64,000 nt of DNA from Bacteroidota bacterium (GTDB lineage Bacteria; Bacteroidota; Bacteroidia; Bacteroidales; P3): positions 50,286-114,285 of the forward strand of contig JAFNAQ010000008.1 in the NCBI GenBank assembly GCA_017860275.1, in the 5' to 3' direction. Made by a program: the position numbers and the translations under genes. Under the pieces are notes generated by a model that worked only from the letters and a program-made list of their open reading frames with translations, was not told the DNA's origin and did no database searches. This document shows positions 17,443 to 25,770 of this stretch, piece by piece (positions within the stretch are counted from its first letter, which is position 1; each line of letters opens with the position of its first letter).

Positions 17443-18006
17443 TTAAATCGACATGATTTCTTTTTCTTTTACTACAAGTACTGCCTCAGCATCCTTGATA
17501 TGTTTGTCTGTAAGAACGTCGATTTCTTTTTCAACTCCTTTGATTTCGTCCTCAGAAACTCCTTGATCCTTTAGCTTTTTCACCTTATCGATGACTGTAC
17601 GACGCACGTTTCGAATGCTAACCTTAGCATCTTCAACCTCTGCTTTTGCTCTTTTTACAAGGTCACGACGGCGTTCTTCGGTAACAGGAGGCAAGGTTAT
17701 GCGTAGTGTATCTCCTTCAAATTTAGGTGTAAAACCAAGGTTTGCAGCAAGAATTGCTTTGTCTATTGGTGACAACATCGACTTCTCCCAAGGTTGAATT
17801 AAGAGCTGTTTTGGGTCTGGAGTTGAGATGTTTGCAACCTGATCTATTGATGTTGGGTTACCATAATAGTCGACTTTAATACCTTCAAGCATAGCTGGTG
17901 ATGCTTTACCTGCTTTGATTTTGTGCATAGAAACTTCTAAATGACTTACTGCACCAGTCATATGACTCTTTGCTTCTTCTAATAATTTCTTTGATAAATC
18001 TGTCAT
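17443..18006 (-). CDS. frr: ribosome recycling factor
   Basis: 187 residues, full length. The LKAGKASPAML-type motif reads HKIKAGKASPAMLEGIKVDYYG, followed by ISTPDPKQLLIQPWEKS, LPPVTEERRRDLVKRAK and a C-terminal helix ending EKEIMSI. It splits post-termination ribosomes with EF-G. The lipoprotein gene upstream ends 29 bases away. pyrH, its usual neighbour in many bacteria, is at 20826 on the opposite strand. Confidence 0.96.
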   Translation of the reverse strand: MTDLSKKLLEEAKSHMTGAVSHLEVSMHKIKAGKASPAMLEGIKVDYYGNPTSIDQVANISTPDPKQLLIQPWEKSMLSPIDKAILAANLGFTPKFEGDTLRITLPPVTEERRRDLVKRAKAEVEDAKVSIRNVRRTVIDKVKKLKDQGVSEDEIKGVEKEIDVLTDKHIKDAEAVLVVKEKEIMSI

Positions 18007-18035
18007 AAGGCTTTTATTTATTTATTCTTTAATAT

Positions 18036-18452
18036 CTAAATCTTAACTGCTTTCCTTGTGTATGTCTCCGTTACACCATTCTCTGAGGTGTAAGTAAAGT
18101 TGAATGTTATCTCTTTATTAGTCAATTTAGCCGACCCTGTGATTTTAAATGACCCTTCTCGACTAAAAGTTACGCTAGTTGAAGATGTTGAACTAACCGT
18201 TCCAGTTATCTTAAATGAGGAGTTTAGACCAAATAATTCTCCACTAATAATGATTTTATTCTCATTTTCTGGGTCAATTCTTATCGTTCCAGCGGTACTT
18301 TTCTTTTGTGGATAAACAATATCTTCTGTGATTCTCCAATTACCAACCCAGTCATTTGAAGCAGATGTGTCGTCTGGTTCACATGATGAGAAAATAAATG
18401 GAGCTAAGGAAATTAGGAATAGTCCAACAAATTTAATAAATCTGATTTTCAT
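18036..18452 (-). CDS. small lipoprotein, lipocalin-like
   Basis: 138 residues from the ATG at 18452; an upstream ATG at 18518 lacks a signal peptide, while 18452 gives a clean one. The lipobox is PFIFSSCEPDD. The body is rich in beta strands (NWRITEDIVYP, then repeated ITGxx/ITFNFTY strands), as in small Bacteroidales lipocalin-like lipoproteins. Function unknown. Confidence 0.7.
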   Translation of the reverse strand: MKIRFIKFVGLFLISLAPFIFSSCEPDDTSASNDWVGNWRITEDIVYPQKKSTAGTIRIDPENENKIIISGELFGLNSSFKITGTVSSTSSTSVTFSREGSFKITGSAKLTNKEITFNFTYTSENGVTETYTRKAVKI

Positions 18453-18485
18453 ATATTTATTGCTAAAGTAAACAATTTGAATGTG

Positions 18486-18493
18486 CAAATATA
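18486..18493 (-). promoter_or_regulatory. -7 box for the lipoprotein gene
   Basis: TATATTTG on the minus strand, 33 bases before the ATG at 18452. A TTTG (minus, 18519-18516) lies 22 bases further upstream as a possible -33. Confidence 0.55.
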
Positions 18494-18537
18494 TGAAATT
18501 AACGGCTAAACTATGCAAAAAGTACCTAAATAATAGG

Positions 18538-18564
18538 TTGTTTTATAATTAATAAGTAATTTTG
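18538..18564 (+). promoter_or_regulatory. promoter of pssA
   Basis: TTG (18538-18540), 16 bases, then TAATTTTG (18557-18564), a match to the Bacteroidota -33/-7 pattern. It ends 21 bases before the pssA ATG and is divergent to the lipoprotein promoter. Confidence 0.55.
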
Positions 18565-18585
18565 AAGCTTGAAAACGACAAGCTA

Positions 18586-19338
18586 ATGATAAAAAAACAT
18601 ATACCAAATACAATAACGTTACTTAATTTATTAAGTGGAATATTGGCTATCATTACTCTCTATTCGTCAGAGAGTTTAATTGTCCCATCAATATTAATAT
18701 TAGTTGGAGCAATATTTGATTTCTTTGATGGAATGGTTGCTAGATTATTGAAAGTAAGCTCAAATATTGGAAAGGAGCTTGATTCTTTAGCGGATGTTGT
18801 AACGTTTGGAGTAGCGCCAAGCTTAATAACTGTCGAAACTATAAGGTATTCTATCCAATTTTCTCCTCTTTCTGAATTTTCTTTTTTAATTTACATTCCT
18901 TTATTAATGGCTCTTATGAGTGCATATAGATTGGCAAAGTTTAATATTGATGAGCGCCAAAGTGATAGATTTATTGGAGTACCAACTCCTGCAAATGCGT
19001 TAATTTGGTTGACAATTCCAGTCACATTCTACTTAGAAGGTCAAAATATATGTTTGTGGGGAATAAATAACGGAGAATTATACAGTTTTCTATCTAGAGT
19101 ATTTATTAATCCAATAAATATTATTTTTGGATCAGTTTTGATGTCTTTTTTATTAGTGTCAGAACTTCCTCTAATTGCATTGAAATTCAAAAACTTTAAA
19201 TGGAAAGACAACAAAGAAAGATTTATTTTTATAATAATCTCATTATTGCTTATTTTTGCATTTAATTTTTATGCAATACCTTTTGTAATAATTTTTTACA
19301 TAATAATATCATTAATATTTAATACGCTTAAGAAATGA
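18586..19338 (+). CDS. pssA: CDP-diacylglycerol-serine O-phosphatidyltransferase
   Basis: 250 residues from the ATG at 18586 (MIKKHIPNTITLLN); a TTG start at 18562 would add eight residues but overlaps the promoter. The CDP-alcohol phosphotransferase signature D-G-x2-A-R-x8-G-x3-D-x3-D is intact in DGMVARLLKVSSNIGKELDS followed by LAD. It has 6-8 membrane helices. Phosphatidylserine is made here as the precursor of phosphatidylethanolamine. It overlaps purS by four bases. Confidence 0.9.
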   Translation: MIKKHIPNTITLLNLLSGILAIITLYSSESLIVPSILILVGAIFDFFDGMVARLLKVSSNIGKELDSLADVVTFGVAPSLITVETIRYSIQFSPLSEFSFLIYIPLLMALMSAYRLAKFNIDERQSDRFIGVPTPANALIWLTIPVTFYLEGQNICLWGINNGELYSFLSRVFINPINIIFGSVLMSFLLVSELPLIALKFKNFKWKDNKERFIFIIISLLLIFAFNFYAIPFVIIFYIIISLIFNTLKK

Positions 19339-19586
19339 AATTTATCGCAGAAATCGATGTTATGCCTTTAAAGGCTTTGTTAGACCCACAAGGGAAGGCT
19401 GTTACTTCATCTATGGGAAATATAGGATTATCTCAAATAACTAATGTTAGAATAGGTAAACATATTACGTTGGAAGTGGAAGGATCAACAAAAGAAGAAG
19501 CAAGTGCTTTGATTGATAGAGCTTGTAAAGAATTGCTACATAACCCAATTATGGAAAGTTATACATTTCATTTAGTAGAAGCATAA
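19335..19586 (+). CDS. purS: FGAM synthase subunit PurS
   Basis: 83 residues, the PurS length. It contains MPLKALLDPQGKAV, then MGNIGLSQITNVRIGK and a NPIMESYTFHL end. PurS bridges small PurL and PurQ in the three-part phosphoribosylformylglycinamidine synthase. The small PurL is at 28178; PurQ is not in the window. Confidence 0.92.
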   Translation: MKFIAEIDVMPLKALLDPQGKAVTSSMGNIGLSQITNVRIGKHITLEVEGSTKEEASALIDRACKELLHNPIMESYTFHLVEA

Positions 19587-19593
19587 TTAACTA

Positions 19594-20814
19594 ATGATGA
19601 CTGTAAAGCCATTAGATATTGCTATTAATGATTTTGACTATAATTTACCAGAAGATAGGATAGCAAAATTTCCTTTGGAAGAAAGAGATAAAGCAAAACT
19701 TTTAGTTTTAAGAGAAGGGGCAATATCAGAGAATTTATTCTTTGAATTGCCCTCACTCTTAGATAGAGATTCTTTATTGATATATAATGATACAAAGGTT
19801 GTTCATGCCAGATTATTTTTCACGAAAGATACGGGGTCAATAATCGAAGTCTTCTGTCTTGAGCCATTTGAACCAAATGAGATACAAATAGCATTTGCTC
19901 AAAGAGGAGAAGGAAAGTGGAAATGTTTTGTAGGTAATAATAAAAAATGGAAGCAAGACAAGCTTTGCAAAACTGTTATATATAATGGAAGACCAATTAC
20001 TCTTAAAGCAGAAAGAATTAAGCAAGTAGATAATGCTTGGATAATAAATTTTACTTGGGATAAAGAATATTCTTTTGCTGAAGTTTTAGGATTAATGGGA
20101 GTAATCCCTTTGCCTCCATATCTAAATAGAGAGGCGATAGACAGAGATAATGATGATTATCAAACAATATATGCAAACCAAGAAGGTTCTGTAGCTGCAC
20201 CAACTGCAGGATTGCATTTCACAGAAAGAACTTTCTCTGATTTAAACTCAAAAGGAATAAAATCGTCCTTTGTAACTCTTCATGTAGGTGCAGGAACATT
20301 TAAACCAGTAACAACCGATTCAATAGCAGAGCATATTATGCATACTGAAAAGATTACTGTAAAAAAATCTGTTATTGAGGATCTGATTAATTATTTTGAC
20401 AAAAAGATTATTTGTGTAGGGACAACATCTGTTCGTACAATAGAGAGTCTATACTGGCATGGAGTTAAACTTATTGAAAATAAAGATACTGAGACTGACA
20501 TAGATATTTTACAATGGGAGCCATACACTAAGGAAATAAATATTTTGCCAAAATATGCTCTTGAGGCAATACTCGAAAGAATGGAAAAGGATAAAGTTGA
20601 TTTGCTTTGTGGTCAAACCCAGATTATCATTGCTCCGTCGTATAAATATAGAATAGTTAAGGGAATGATTACAAATTTTCATCAACCAAAGAGTACATTA
20701 CTATTATTAGTCTCAGCAATGATAGGAGATAAATGGAAGGAATGTTATAATTTTGCAAAAGAAAATGATTTTAGATTCCTATCTTTTGGAGATGCCTGTC
20801 TATTTGAACAATAA
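19594..20814 (+). CDS. queA: tRNA preQ1(34) S-adenosylmethionine ribosyltransferase-isomerase
   Basis: 406 residues, ~50 longer than E. coli QueA. Signature motifs are FDYNLPEDRIAKFPLE, LLIYNDTKVVHARLF, GSVAAPTAGLHFTE, TLHVGAGTFKPV, VGTTSVRTIES and TNFHQPKSTLLLLVSA. It builds the epoxycyclopentane ring of queuosine at tRNA position 34. The extra length lies between the first barrel and the GLMGVIPLPPY segment. The gene follows purS by 7 bases. Confidence 0.95.
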   Translation: MMTVKPLDIAINDFDYNLPEDRIAKFPLEERDKAKLLVLREGAISENLFFELPSLLDRDSLLIYNDTKVVHARLFFTKDTGSIIEVFCLEPFEPNEIQIAFAQRGEGKWKCFVGNNKKWKQDKLCKTVIYNGRPITLKAERIKQVDNAWIINFTWDKEYSFAEVLGLMGVIPLPPYLNREAIDRDNDDYQTIYANQEGSVAAPTAGLHFTERTFSDLNSKGIKSSFVTLHVGAGTFKPVTTDSIAEHIMHTEKITVKKSVIEDLINYFDKKIICVGTTSVRTIESLYWHGVKLIENKDTETDIDILQWEPYTKEINILPKYALEAILERMEKDKVDLLCGQTQIIIAPSYKYRIVKGMITNFHQPKSTLLLLVSAMIGDKWKECYNFAKENDFRFLSFGDACLFEQ

Positions 20815-20825
20815 AAAAGATTAAT

Positions 20826-21533
20826 ATGAAATACAGAAGAATTCTATTAAAGTTAAGTGGAGAGTCACTTATGGGAGAACAAGATTATGGTATTTCTCCT
20901 CAGGTCTTAGAACAATATGCGCTTGAAATTAAGGCAGCTAAAGAAAAAGGTTGTGAGATAGGTATTGTGATTGGGGGGGGTAATATTTTTCGTGGACTTC
21001 AAGGTGCAGCTAAAGGAATGGATAGAGTGCAAGGTGATTATATGGGTATGCTTGCAACTGTAATAAATAGTATGGCATTACAAGCTGAACTAGAGAAACA
21101 AGGAGTTAAAACTGAGTTGCTTTCAGGCCTTGCTATCGAACCTATCTGTGCAGAACATTCTCGAAAAAGAGCAAAAGATGCAATGGAAGAAGGGAAAGTA
21201 GTGATAATTGGAGGAGGCACTGGTAATCCATATTTTACTACAGATACCGCATCGACACTTAGGGCAATAGAAATAGAGGCTGATGTTATCCTTAAAGGCA
21301 CAAGGGTCGATGGAGTTTATAATGCAGATCCAGAAAAAGACTCAAATGCTACAAAATATTCAGAACTAAGTTTCGATGAGGCATTAAGTAAGAAACTAAA
21401 AATAATGGATCTAACAGCCTTTGCGCTATGCCAAGAAAACAATTTACCTATCTATGTATTTGATATGAATACAATAGGAAATCTACAGAAAGTAGTAATG
21501 GGTGATCATATTGGAACTTTGGTAAGAAATTAA
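20826..21533 (+). CDS. pyrH: UMP kinase
   Basis: 235 residues. LLKLSGESLMG, GIVIGGGNIFRG, MGMLATVINSMAL, IGGGTGNPYFTTDTA and KGTRVDGVYNADP are all present, as in bacterial PyrH, an amino-acid-kinase-fold enzyme making UDP from UMP. The codons for IGGG contain a run of eight G (20973-20980), rare in this AT-rich DNA. It is 11 bases after queA. Confidence 0.97.
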   Translation: MKYRRILLKLSGESLMGEQDYGISPQVLEQYALEIKAAKEKGCEIGIVIGGGNIFRGLQGAAKGMDRVQGDYMGMLATVINSMALQAELEKQGVKTELLSGLAIEPICAEHSRKRAKDAMEEGKVVIIGGGTGNPYFTTDTASTLRAIEIEADVILKGTRVDGVYNADPEKDSNATKYSELSFDEALSKKLKIMDLTAFALCQENNLPIYVFDMNTIGNLQKVVMGDHIGTLVRN

Positions 21534-21549
21534 ACTCTTTCATATATTT

Positions 21550-21581
21550 TTTGACAATTTCGCCGAATTGTCTTACTTTTG
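21550..21581 (+). promoter_or_regulatory. promoter of the C69 dipeptidase with a dyad in the spacer
   Basis: TTTG (21550-21553), 20 bases, TACTTTTG (21574-21581): an excellent Bacteroidota promoter. Between the boxes lies the dyad GACAATT (21553-21559) / AATTGTC (21566-21572), loop TCGCCG, a possible operator. The same hairpin could instead end pyrH transcription. Confidence 0.7.
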
Positions 21582-21626
21582 CTCCCTTAATAAATATGAT
21601 ATTAAATCACAAACAAATAAATTAAT

Positions 21627-23396
21627 ATGAAAAAATTAAAAGGATTAGCTTCTGTATTCCTAGCTCTAATTCTAGTTGCTATGACATCAGGAGTTTTTGC
21701 ATGCACGAGCTTTATTATTACAAAGGGTGCATCTAAAGATGGATCAACAATGATTACTTATGCTGCAGATTCTCACGTTTTATTCGGTTCTTTATACAAT
21801 AACAAAGCTACCGATTACCCTGCTGGATCAATGTTGCAAATAATTGATTGGGACTCTGGAAAGCCCCTAATCAAGATTCCTCAAGTTGCACATACTTATA
21901 CAACTATTGGAAATTCAAATGAATGGGGTTTATTTATCACAGAAACAACTTATGGAGGTCGTGATGAATTACAAGACTCAACAGGAGGAATTGATTATGG
22001 TTCTTTAATCTATGTAACTTTACAAAGAGCAAAAACCGCTCGTGAGGCTATTAAGATAATGGCAGAGTTTGTTGATACTTATGGCTATTTCTCTTCTGGA
22101 GAATCATTCTCTATCTCAGATCAAAATGAGGCCTGGATACTTGAAATGATAGGTAAGGGCAATGAGCCAATAAAGGATGCTAAAGGTAAGGTTAGTAAGG
22201 ATTGGAAAAAAGGAGCAGTATGGGTAGCAATGAGAATTCCAGATGGATACATCTCAGGTCATGCGAACCATGCGCGTATTACTCAATTCCCTCAAGAAGT
22301 AAAGAAAAGTTTCAAATCGATATCTTCAAAGAACTTAAAAGAGATATTCCGTCCTGAGGTTGAAGTTGTTTATGCTTATGATGTTGTTTCATTTGCAAAG
22401 GCAAAGGGATATTATATAGGAGCAGATGCTGATTTCTCTTTCTCTGATACATACGCTCCACTTGATTTCTCTGGTGCAAGAGGTTGCGAGGCAAGAGTTT
22501 ATTCTGGATTTTTGAAATGTAATCCTGAAATGAAGAAGTATGAAGCATATGCATTAGGTCACGACCTAAAAAACCGTATGCCTTTATGGATTAAACCAAC
22601 TAATAAACTATCTGTTTACGATGTTATGGAATTGATGAGAGATCATTATCAAGGAACACCTATGGATATGACTCAAGATGTTGGTGGAGGTCCTTTCAAT
22701 TGCCCTTACCGTTGGAGACCGATGGGATTTGAGGTAAATGGAGAAAAATATACTCACGAAAGAGCAATATCTACACAACAAACAGGATTTGCATTAGTAG
22801 GTCAATCAAGAGGATGGATGCCAGAAGGAGCAAAAGGTGTGCTTTGGTTTGGAGTAGACGATACTTATTCAACAGTTTTCGTACCTATGTATACTAATAT
22901 GATTCAAGTCCCAGAATGTTTCCGTGAAGGAAATGGAGATATGGTTACCTATTCAGAAACTTCTGCTTTTTGGTTGTTTAATCAAGTAAGTAACTTTATT
23001 TACTCTCGTTATTCAGATATGATTAAAGATGTTAGAGTAAAACAATCAGACCTAGAACATCAATTTATCTCTGAAGTATCAGAATTTGACAGAAAACTTC
23101 AAATGTTAGATAAAGAAAACAAACAATCTCAAATGAGAGAAGATATGACAAAATTCTCTCTTCATAAGGCAGATCAAACTTTCCGCACTTGGAAAAAGCT
23201 TAGCCAATATTTATTAGTTAAGTATATGGATGGCAATGTAAAGAAAGAAAAAGATGGTCGTTTCTTAGAAAACGAATATCGCAAAGGACAAAATGCATTC
23301 CCTGAGCAAAGACCTTATAACCAAAAATGGTTAGAAACAATAGTTAAGGACCATGGTGATGCTATAAAAGTTCCAAAAGGAACAGCATCACATTAA
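21627..23396 (+). CDS. C69-family dipeptidase (PepD-like), exported
   Basis: 589 residues. A signal peptide ends TSGVFA, leaving Cys as the mature N-terminal residue (CTSFIITKGASKDGS). This is the catalytic Cys of the N-terminal-nucleophile C69 peptidases, which autoprocess. HSRVxx-type and NEWGLFITETTYGG segments match the family. It probably cleaves dipeptides from host or dietary protein in the periplasm. It is monocistronic, with its own promoter and the terminator at 23420. Confidence 0.9.
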   Translation: MKKLKGLASVFLALILVAMTSGVFACTSFIITKGASKDGSTMITYAADSHVLFGSLYNNKATDYPAGSMLQIIDWDSGKPLIKIPQVAHTYTTIGNSNEWGLFITETTYGGRDELQDSTGGIDYGSLIYVTLQRAKTAREAIKIMAEFVDTYGYFSSGESFSISDQNEAWILEMIGKGNEPIKDAKGKVSKDWKKGAVWVAMRIPDGYISGHANHARITQFPQEVKKSFKSISSKNLKEIFRPEVEVVYAYDVVSFAKAKGYYIGADADFSFSDTYAPLDFSGARGCEARVYSGFLKCNPEMKKYEAYALGHDLKNRMPLWIKPTNKLSVYDVMELMRDHYQGTPMDMTQDVGGGPFNCPYRWRPMGFEVNGEKYTHERAISTQQTGFALVGQSRGWMPEGAKGVLWFGVDDTYSTVFVPMYTNMIQVPECFREGNGDMVTYSETSAFWLFNQVSNFIYSRYSDMIKDVRVKQSDLEHQFISEVSEFDRKLQMLDKENKQSQMREDMTKFSLHKADQTFRTWKKLSQYLLVKYMDGNVKKEKDGRFLENEYRKGQNAFPEQRPYNQKWLETIVKDHGDAIKVPKGTASH

Positions 23397-23419
23397 TAGG
23401 TTCTCGATAAATATTTATG

Positions 23420-23452
23420 AAAGGGGTAGGATTAATTTCCTATCCCTTTTTT
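23420..23452 (+). terminator. intrinsic terminator of the C69 dipeptidase
   Basis: Stem AAAGGGGTAGGA (23420-23431) / TCCTATCCCTTT (23438-23449) with one G-T pair, followed by a T run. Confidence 0.85.
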
Positions 23453-23560
23453 GCTTTTAAATTTATTGTATAGATTTTATCTAATGATTAATAGATATTT
23501 AAACTAAAACAAATCCATGCCTTTATTGTTTATAATACAATAACTTTAAAATTATGTATT

Positions 23561-24202
23561 ATGAATATTAAAAATTACTTAGGTTACACAACAGACGATA
23601 ATAAGTTTTCGTCTGCAATTCTTTTTCTTCGCTTATTAATAGGAGGATTGATGCTAACTCATGGAGTTGGAAAAATGATGAATTTTGGAATGCTTTCCGA
23701 GGTATTTCCTGACCTATTGGGTATTGGTAGTGAGTGGAATTTGGTGCTAGTTATTTTTGCAGAAGTATTTTGCTCTATTGCATTAATATTTGGATTCTTA
23801 GTTAGATTATCAATAATTCCTCTTATTGTTACTATGGTTATTGCTGTATTTGTCGCTCATGGAAACGACCCAATTAATGTAAAAGAATTGGCAATGGTTT
23901 ATTTAGGGATTTATATATTCCTAATATCAGTTGGAGCTGGTAAATATTCTTTGGATTGGTTGATATTTAAAAAGAATAGGTTTACTCCAGGATGTGCAAA
24001 TATGGCATCATGGGACAGGATTCTTAGAATAGTAATCGGTTTTGTTTTTTTTAGTCTTTATTTTTCAGGAATTGTTAGTGGCTTATTTGGATCCTTCTTG
24101 GTTTTCTTGGGTTTTGTTCTAATAGGAGTATCAATATGGGGAGTTTGTCCTCCATACTTTATTCTAGGAATAAATACAAATAAAAAGAAAGATAAAAAAT
24201 AG
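23561..24202 (+). CDS. DoxX-family membrane protein with DUF2892-like C-terminus
   Basis: 213 residues with two parts. Residues ~15-135 are a four-helix DoxX domain (LRLLIGGLMLTHGVGKM, then a GFLVRLS turn). Residues ~145-205 resemble the two-helix DUF2892 domain, with a paired GCANMASWDRILRIVIG entry and WGVCPPYFILGINT exit carrying conserved Cys. DoxX proteins are linked to quinone or thiol redox; the second part is usually a separate protein or attached to rhodaneses. A near-consensus -7 box (TAACTTTA, 23541-23548) precedes it. Confidence 0.8.
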   Translation: MNIKNYLGYTTDDNKFSSAILFLRLLIGGLMLTHGVGKMMNFGMLSEVFPDLLGIGSEWNLVLVIFAEVFCSIALIFGFLVRLSIIPLIVTMVIAVFVAHGNDPINVKELAMVYLGIYIFLISVGAGKYSLDWLIFKKNRFTPGCANMASWDRILRIVIGFVFFSLYFSGIVSGLFGSFLVFLGFVLIGVSIWGVCPPYFILGINTNKKKDKK

Positions 24203-24247
24203 TAATAACTTGTATGGAATAATCAGAATTTTAATAGATAAAAAACT

Positions 24248-24280
24248 AAGAAGATTTGATTCTGAACTTACAAATCTTCG
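24248..24280 (+). terminator. hairpin after the DoxX gene, with 21-bp spacing
   Basis: GAAGATTTG (24250-24258) / CAAATCTTC (24271-24279), 12-base loop. The two arms are exactly 21 bp apart, the same spacing as in the intergenic arrays, so this may be a two-unit array rather than a dedicated terminator. Confidence 0.5.
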
Positions 24281-24558
24281 TTTCAAAGTATTTTTCGCTT
24301 AATCTAATGTATCAGATTGGGAGACTTATAGAGTTAAGAGGTATAAACTAAAAGTGAAAAGTGATTTTTATGAGAGGGGAGATAATGTTCTTCCCTCTTA
24401 TTTTTTGTTTAGAGATAGTGGGCTGGGGTTTGGTTTGGGGGAGAGGGATTATTGATTGGGTGGCGTGGATTAAAGAGATAGGGTTGCTGTCTCTTAGAGG
24501 TAGTGTTAGCATAATCAAAAGAGAGTATGACTATCTCTTTAATCTATTTTGTGTGGTT

Positions 24559-24711
24559 TTTGAAATGAGATTCTTAAATCAGAAATTAAATTACATACAT
24601 AACAACCCAGTTAAGAAAGAATTAGTAAATTTGCCGCATTAGTATAAATATAGTTCAGTAGTAGACTACTCAGGGGGAAAAGGAATACTAGATATGGAAA
24701 TAATAAGATGA
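24559..24711 (+). pseudogene. remnant of REP-associated tyrosine transposase (IS200-like, TnpA_REP)
   Basis: The frame reads FEMRFLNQKLNYIHNNPVKK, ELVNLPH, an in-frame TAG (24640-24642), YKYSSVVDYSGGKGILDMEI and a final stop at 24709-24711. This is the conserved C-terminal end of Y1-type REP transposases (LNYIHNNPV followed by YKYSS and the GILD segment). The catalytic HUH and Tyr regions upstream are gone. REP-like hairpins follow directly (24736-24795), as expected for this family. The open frame extending 5' to 24361 has no recognisable homology. Confidence 0.75.
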
Positions 24712-24735
24712 AACTATTTAATAAGGATAAACAAC

Positions 24736-24795
24736 GGATTATAAATCCTAATAATATAAAAGTGAGGGATTGCAAATCCCTCACGACGGAGTCGT
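24736..24795. repeat. REP-like hairpin cluster beside the transposase remnant
   Basis: Three consecutive stems: GGATT-ATA-AATCC (24736-24748), GTGAGGGATT-GCA-AATCCCTCAC (24762-24784, 10-bp perfect arms) and ACGAC-GGA-GTCGT (24783-24795). Small GC-containing hairpins next to a TnpA_REP gene are the normal substrate arrangement. Confidence 0.75.
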
Positions 24796-24893
24796 AAAAA
24801 TTGGAATTATAAATATCAATCTACAAATGCAATTGGAAATACAACATTCATGAAATTAACAAGACAATGGCAAAAATCAAATGGATCTACAAA

Positions 24894-25559
24894 ATGGGAC
24901 GGAAGGTAATTTTATTATTATCATTTATATGTTTTTCATGCTATTCGCCTGAAAAACATAATATTGTAGGTCAAATATCTGATAAAGAGGATACAAATCA
25001 AATAGTAAAAAATAATACAGAGGAGGATAATATATGTTTTGATTCTATTTTTAAGGCAATAAATGGAGTTGATAAGTTTTGCAATCCTTTATCAAACGCA
25101 GATGTATATAAATATATTTACATTAAAAATGGTAGGTATAATTATGAATATAATGAGAAATATCGAAATGTATTTTTGAATAACGATAAAGTTAGGCAAT
25201 GGTTATATGATGTTAAAGAAGATTACCTCTCATTTTATTCTATTAATGTCAATTCAAAAGAATATCTGATAATGTCATCACAGTATATAGGAGCAACAGG
25301 TCTTGCATCTAGCATATATAACTGGATAGTTGTGGATATGGATAACGATAAAGTTATTTGTGATAGGATTAAAAGTCTTTCTTATAATTATAGAAGTTTT
25401 TTTGCCAAGGAGAATTCCTTACATTTTATTGGATTTGATTTTGGTGATAATTTTTTTGAAAATAAAGACTATGAATCCCCAGATATAAAAGTATACGAAT
25501 ATGAGATGAAAAATGATACTTTTATTCAGCTTTATAGTTTTAATTATAAATGCTGGTAG
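24894..25559 (+). CDS. hypothetical lipoprotein
   Basis: 221 residues from the ATG at 24894; an in-frame ATG at 24867 would place nine polar residues before the signal. The signal peptide ends in lipobox SFICFSCYSP. The body is rich in Tyr, Asn and Asp without a domain I recognise. Codon use is markedly AT-rich, and it sits between repeat clusters and two 19-bp direct repeats (24305, 25570), so it may be acquired DNA. Confidence 0.65.
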   Translation: MGRKVILLLSFICFSCYSPEKHNIVGQISDKEDTNQIVKNNTEEDNICFDSIFKAINGVDKFCNPLSNADVYKYIYIKNGRYNYEYNEKYRNVFLNNDKVRQWLYDVKEDYLSFYSINVNSKEYLIMSSQYIGATGLASSIYNWIVVDMDNDKVICDRIKSLSYNYRSFFAKENSLHFIGFDFGDNFFENKDYESPDIKVYEYEMKNDTFIQLYSFNYKCW

Positions 25560-25662
25560 GGGTAATGGGTAATGTATCAGATTGGGAGTTGTTCTATTAA
25601 TCGTTTGAAATTCAATGATGATACAAATTAATTTTAATAGAGGTTGAATTATGTGTCAGGTA

Positions 25663-25765
25663 ACTTATCGACTTTGTCGCTTTGCTCTGCAAAGAAATCT
25701 TAATAATAATAAGAGCGGGAGTACTTATCGACCCTGTCGCTTTGCAAAGCAAAGAAATCCCGCTC
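25663..25765. repeat. direct repeats with GAGCGGGA inverted arms
   Basis: Two ~37-bp direct copies starting ACTTATCGAC (25663-25699 and 25723-25759), exactly 60 bp apart, share GTCGCTTTGC and GCAAAGAAATC. The second copy is enclosed by 8-bp arms GAGCGGGA (25713-25720) / TCCCGCTC (25758-25765). It is probably another REP-type element, as it is close to the transposase remnant. Confidence 0.6.
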
Positions 25766-25770
25766 GAAAC

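Noticed and set aside
24361..24558. 5' part of a 93-codon open frame before the transposase remnant
   Set aside because: Only the last ~27 codons match a known family. The upstream part is Trp/Gly-rich with no homology I recognise and contains hairpins, so it is probably not coding.
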